A stretch of DNA of 7,033 nt from NCBI GenBank assembly GCA_030613745.1, contig JAUWLK010000141.1:1-7033 (forward strand), written 5' to 3'. Positions 5,160 through 7,033 of the stretch are shown here, piece after piece. Origin of the DNA: Flavobacteriaceae bacterium (lineage in GTDB: Bacteria > Bacteroidota > Bacteroidia > Flavobacteriales > Flavobacteriaceae). Position 1 is the stretch's first letter, and each line of letters starts with the position of its first letter. The notes under the pieces were generated by a model, which was not told where the DNA came from, did not search any database, and saw nothing but the letters and a program-made list of their open reading frames with translations. A program made the position numbers and the translations under genes.

Positions 5160-5196
5160 AAAAAAAATCAATTATATTTCTATAACTGATTTTTTA
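5160..5196. terminator. Orphan terminator, minus strand, possibly bidirectional
   Basis: AATCAATTATA pairs with TATAACTGATT around TTTC with one mismatch, flanked by A8 on the left and T6 on the right. It is a diverged member of the ACCAGT/ACTGGT family. It would end the transcript from the promoter at 5264-5294. Confidence 0.75.
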
Positions 5197-5263
5197 AGGG
5201 GGATAATTAAGCTAATTCAAACTCTGAAATTTGTACAACCATTCAAACAAGTTATACATTTCA

Positions 5264-5310
5264 CAAAAATATTATTTAATATAGAATTACACAATACCCT
5301 CATAGGGTAT
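5264..5310 (-). promoter_or_regulatory. Promoter with 17-bp palindromic operator, copy Y
   Basis: On the minus strand TTG (5292-5294), a 20-bp spacer and TATTTTTG (5264-5271) form a consensus promoter. The palindrome ATACCCT-CAT-AGGGTAT (5294-5310) overlaps the TTG by one base, so its centre lies 38 bp from the edge of the -7 box. This placement suits an activator. About 24 bp beyond the palindrome are also conserved with copy X. Downstream lie only about 60 bp before a terminator, with frames of 11 and 15 codons. Confidence 0.65.
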
Positions 5311-5353
5311 ATTACGTAATTAATGTTATAAAAATATAAAGGTTAACATAATG

Positions 5354-5388
5354 AAAAAACCGAAATGGTCATGAAAAACATTTCGGTT
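5354..5388 (-). terminator. Orphan minus-strand terminator, ACCGAAAT type (copy Y)
   Basis: AACCGAAATG (5358-5367) pairs perfectly with CATTTCGGTT (5379-5388), followed on the minus strand by a T-tract. A promoter candidate precedes it: TATTTTTG at 5426-5433 with TTTG at 5457-5460, spacer 23. This would give an RNA of about 70 nt with no coding frame. Confidence 0.8.
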
Positions 5389-5425
5389 TATAATACTAAC
5401 TAAAACTATCAATATGAATAGTGTT

Positions 5426-5460
5426 CAAAAATAAATATTATAATAAAATTTGATTGCAAA
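5426..5460 (-). promoter_or_regulatory. Promoter candidate before the 5354-5388 terminator
   Basis: TTTG (5457-5460), a 23-bp spacer and TATTTTTG (5426-5433) match the consensus, with spacing at the long end. It occupies the same place relative to its terminator as the promoter at 5109-5136. Confidence 0.45.
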
Positions 5461-5470
5461 TCTGTTACTG

Positions 5471-5500
5471 AAAAAAGCCAGCTACAATTGTAACTGACTT
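5471..5500 (-). terminator. Orphan minus-strand terminator (copy Y)
   Basis: AAGCCAGCTACA pairs with TGTAACTGACTT with two mismatches, followed on the minus strand by six T residues. It is a diverged member of the ACCAGT/ACTGGT family, at the position matching 5895-5924 in copy X. Confidence 0.65.
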
Positions 5501-5566
5501 TAGGTTTGGTTGATTAATTCAAATCTTTTTCAAGCTATTTTTTAATTAGTGTTAAATTTTTTTTAA

Positions 5567-5680
5567 AATAAAAAAGAGTCAATTTTAATTGACTCTTAGT
5601 TGTTGTTATTCTATAATTAAATAACAAATCCAAAATACTCATTTTTATAGTTGTATAACTTATTTTAATAAACAACATTT
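5567..5680 (-). ncRNA. Candidate structured small RNA from the operator-controlled promoter, about 110 nt
   Basis: The promoter at 5687-5717 would start a transcript near 5680 that ends at the hairpin 5569-5597. Within it TTGTTATT and AATAACAA (5603-5610 and 5620-5627) form a perfect 8-bp stem. The only longer frame (ATG 5676, 47 codons) runs straight through the terminator and has AT-driven composition, so I favour a non-coding RNA or a gene relic. Confidence 0.35.
5569..5597 (-). terminator. Strong minus-strand terminator
   Basis: AAGAGTCAATT and AATTGACTCTT (5574-5584 and 5587-5597) are perfectly complementary with a 2-base centre, followed on the minus strand by T residues. It would end the transcript from 5687-5717. 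Confidence 0.82.
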
Positions 5681-5686
5681 AGTCTA

Positions 5687-5733
5687 CAAATTTATATTGA
5701 ATTAATGTTTTATACAATACCCTTATAGGGTAT
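5687..5733 (-). promoter_or_regulatory. Promoter with 17-bp palindromic operator, copy X
   Basis: On the minus strand TTG (5715-5717), a 20-bp spacer and TAAATTTG (5687-5694) form a consensus promoter. The palindrome ATACCCT-TAT-AGGGTAT (5717-5733) abuts the TTG exactly as in copy Y. The palindrome arms, the spacer length and about 24 bp beyond are kept while the spacer sequence has drifted, which suggests selection on the site. Confidence 0.65.
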
Positions 5734-5779
5734 ATTATGTAGTTAGTGTTAACAAGAAGAGAAGGTTATATTTAATCAT

Positions 5780-5812
5780 AAAAAAACCGAAATGCCCTTA
5801 AACATCTCGGTT
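5780..5812 (-). terminator. Orphan minus-strand terminator, ACCGAAAT type (copy X)
   Basis: AACCGAAATG (5785-5794) pairs with CATCTCGGTT (5803-5812) with one mismatch, followed on the minus strand by a T-tract. No clear promoter precedes it. A 21-codon frame from ATG 5876 ends inside its stem and is probably chance. Confidence 0.75.
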
Positions 5813-5894
5813 ATAAATCTTTTTTCATAGCAACATCATTAATAACGTATAAATTGTCTAAATAATATATCAACATTTGTTACTTTAGTTACAT

Positions 5895-5924
5895 AAAAAA
5901 CCAGTTACATTACTATAACTGGTT
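5895..5924 (-). terminator. Second terminator behind the DUF4382 gene (copy X)
   Basis: AACCAGTTA (5899-5907) pairs with TAACTGGTT (5916-5924), followed on the minus strand by six T residues. It is a close member of the ACCAGT/ACTGGT family but no intact gene directly precedes it. Confidence 0.82.
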
Positions 5925-5994
5925 TGATGGAAAAGTAATCAATTCTTTTTAAGCTATTTTTTAGTTAATGTTGATTTTTTTTTAAAGTTAACAT

Positions 5995-6030
5995 AAAAAA
6001 ACCTCCTTAATTTTAAAAAGAGGGTTTTTT
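5995..6030. terminator. Terminator of the DUF4382 lipoprotein gene
   Basis: ACCTC pairs with GAGGGT, flanked by seven A residues on the left and six T residues on the right. It lies 21 bp past the stop codon at 6052-6054. The base composition is symmetrical, so it could work on both strands. Confidence 0.8.
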
Positions 6031-6051
6031 CATAAATTTTTATATGTTGGT

Positions 6052-6891
6052 CTATGATACAGGTACTAACAATTCAATAGTTCCGACATTTGAAATGTTA
6101 CCAACAATTACGGTAATTACTTCGACAGATTCATAGTTAATGTAACTATAATTTTCTATTTTAATTTTATAATTTCCAGCACCTAGTCCTTGAATTATAA
6201 AATCACCATTTTCATTAGTAAGAGATTCAGCAATATAAGTATCATCTGTTGTATAAATACTAACAGTAATATCTTTTATAGGTACAGCGCCATCAATATT
6301 ATCTCCCTGAATTTCTCCAATAACTTTACCGCTAATTGAGCCAGAATTAACTTCAGTATTGACTCTAATAACAGGTTTTAAAAGATACTTTCCTGAATTT
6401 CCAGCTTTAACGATGGATCTTTGTACATCCCAATCAAGAATAAATGTATAAGAAAAACCAGGTTCTAATTCAGTATCTAATTTTAATTTTAAACCTGATT
6501 GTTGTGCACTTGGTGTATCAAGGTGAATAGGGTCTATTTCTCCCTCAATGACTATTGTATTATTATCACTTAAAACTAATCTTATTTGTTTTAACATTCC
6601 TGAAGGAATAATTTCGTCTGTCAATAAAAGACTATTCCCTGCAATGAGTTCTGTTAAATCAATATTAATTGGATAACCATCTACTGGTGTAAAACTTCTC
6701 CAACTATCTTCGGAATCAGAACTATTATATTGAATGTCTATAATTTCAATATTCACTTCCTTATAATCACCTGGAGCATCAATTAACTTTAACTGTACTT
6801 TGGTTGCATTGCTGTCTTTATCATCACTGCAACTTTGAAATCCCAAAGACATAATAATAACAACTACTGTTAATAACACATTTTTTTTCAT
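6052..6891 (-). CDS. DUF4382 lipoprotein with carboxypeptidase-regulatory-like domain
   Basis: The 279-residue product has a signal peptide (MKKN, hydrophobic core, GFQSC), so Cys21 is the likely lipidated residue and the protein is envelope-anchored. Residues about 31-178 match what I know of DUF4382. The signs are LIDAPGDYKEVNIEI near the start (36-50), then IPSGMLKQIRLVLSDNN, QQSGLKLKLDTELEPG and LDWDVQRSIVKAGNSGKYLLKPVIRV. Residues 184-275 form a CarboxypepD_reg-like beta-sandwich (GSISGKV ... TNENGDFIIQGLGAGNYKIKIE). Both parts are non-catalytic. DUF4382 has no settled function; an adhesion or carbohydrate-binding role at the cell surface is plausible but unproven. ATG 6891 gives a complete signal peptide. 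The gene stands alone, with its terminator at 5995-6030 next to the duplicated block. Confidence 0.88.
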   Translation of the reverse strand: MKKNVLLTVVVIIMSLGFQSCSDDKDSNATKVQLKLIDAPGDYKEVNIEIIDIQYNSSDSEDSWRSFTPVDGYPINIDLTELIAGNSLLLTDEIIPSGMLKQIRLVLSDNNTIVIEGEIDPIHLDTPSAQQSGLKLKLDTELEPGFSYTFILDWDVQRSIVKAGNSGKYLLKPVIRVNTEVNSGSISGKVIGEIQGDNIDGAVPIKDITVSIYTTDDTYIAESLTNENGDFIIQGLGAGNYKIKIENYSYINYESVEVITVIVGNISNVGTIELLVPVS

Positions 6892-7033
6892 AGCTTGAAT
6901 ATATATTTAAATGTTAATAAATTTTATTTCTGGTACTAAATGTAGTTACAATTTCTAAAGTAATTCTTAAGTTATATGTTAACTTTTTAAATCTTCTTTA
7001 GTTGGAGAGTTTGTTCTTATCAAAAAAAGTAGC
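6892..7033. other. Upstream region of the DUF4382 gene
   Basis: This holds the gene's likely promoter on the minus strand. TACATTTA near 6942 is close to TAnnTTTG, without a convincing -33 partner. At the window edge the minus strand reads GCTACTTTTTTT, which could be the tail of a terminator whose stem lies outside. Confidence 0.35.

Larger units (their letters stand above)
5264..5566 (-). repeat. Duplicated block, copy Y (about 300 bp)
   Basis: On the minus strand the order is: AACACTAATTAAAAAATAGCTT segment, hairpin (5471-5500), spacer, ACCGAAAT hairpin (5354-5388), then palindrome and promoter. Copy X (5687-5992) has the same order with nearly equal spacings and an offset of 421-426 bp. 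Matches are strong in the hairpins, the TAGCTT segment and the palindrome region, and weak in the spacers. Confidence 0.7.
5687..5992 (-). repeat. Duplicated block, copy X (about 305 bp)
   Basis: This is the partner of 5264-5566: TAGCTT segment, hairpin 5895-5924, spacer, ACCGAAAT hairpin 5780-5812, palindrome and promoter. It begins directly at the terminator of the DUF4382 gene. Confidence 0.7.
4082..6051. other. Gene-poor stretch with duplicated promoter and terminator units
   Basis: No frame here looks like an ordinary protein gene; the longest are AT-driven and run through hairpins. The stretch instead holds about ten hairpins, mostly minus-strand terminators (4195, 4496, 5033, 5160, 5354, 5471, 5569, 5780, 5895, 5995), and promoters with palindromes at 5264-5310 and 5687-5733. 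It also has a tandem duplication (5264-5566 and 5687-5992), a plus-strand repeat (4846-4946) and a palindrome at 4621. Bases 4232-4495 show nothing I can name beyond short frames. The stretch may be an array of small RNAs or the remains of lost small genes. Confidence 0.65.

Noticed and set aside
5207..5259. Frames of 15 codons (ATG 5259) and 11 codons (ATG 5242) after the copy Y promoter
   Set aside because: They are very short, without a ribosome binding site, and the longer one would start almost at the transcript's first base. No similar peptide is encoded after the copy X promoter.
5811..5876. A 21-codon minus-strand frame ending in the 5780-5812 hairpin
   Set aside because: The stop is inside the terminator stem, and the matching place in copy Y has no such frame.
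4082..6051. CRISPR array or integron attC array
   Set aside because: The hairpins differ in sequence and spacing, there are no identical repeats with uniform spacers, no attC core sites were recognised and no cas or integrase gene is present. Most hairpins have the T-tract of ordinary terminators.

Overview
The window looks like AT-rich Bacteroidota DNA (Flavobacteriia or Cytophagia type). The signs are Bacteroidota promoters (TTG ... TAnnTTTG), starts without a clear Shine-Dalgarno sequence, several secreted lipoproteins, and many short hairpin plus T-tract terminators. No rRNA, tRNA, transposase or CRISPR array was seen. The species cannot be named from this sequence.

Layout, left to right. 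Bases 1-114 are the end of a CspA-type cold-shock gene with its own terminator. A lipoprotein sugar-isomerase-like TIM barrel (437-1471, +) faces a lipoprotein metzincin-like zinc protease (1648-2619, -) across a bidirectional terminator. A possible 39-residue lipoprotein (2785-2904, +) follows. Next come two small minus-strand genes of unknown function (171 and 121 residues). Each has its own terminator, and each is preceded by a tandem pair of FNR/CRP-like dyads (TTGAT-N4-ATCAA) placed like an activator site. The right end holds a DUF4382-type lipoprotein with a carboxypeptidase-regulatory-like C-terminal domain (6052-6891, -).

The most unusual part is the almost 2-kb stretch 4082-6051. It has no convincing protein gene but carries about ten hairpins that mostly read as minus-strand terminators. 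It also has promoters with perfect 17-bp operator-like palindromes and a block of about 300 bp duplicated in tandem at an offset of about 425 bp. A third, more decayed copy seems to follow. Two readings fit: an array of short structured RNAs, each with its own promoter and terminator, or a graveyard of small genes whose promoters and 3' ends survive. Minus-strand terminators of one hairpin family (ACCAGT ... ACTGGT) follow unrelated real genes and also stand alone in this stretch. This suggests that gene-plus-terminator units were copied and then lost.

The plus-strand terminator of the cold-shock gene also has two near-copies, at 2926-2955 and 4913-4946. They lie within a diverged repeat of about 100 bp. 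All coordinates, motifs and alignments were read by eye; expression and function are inferred.
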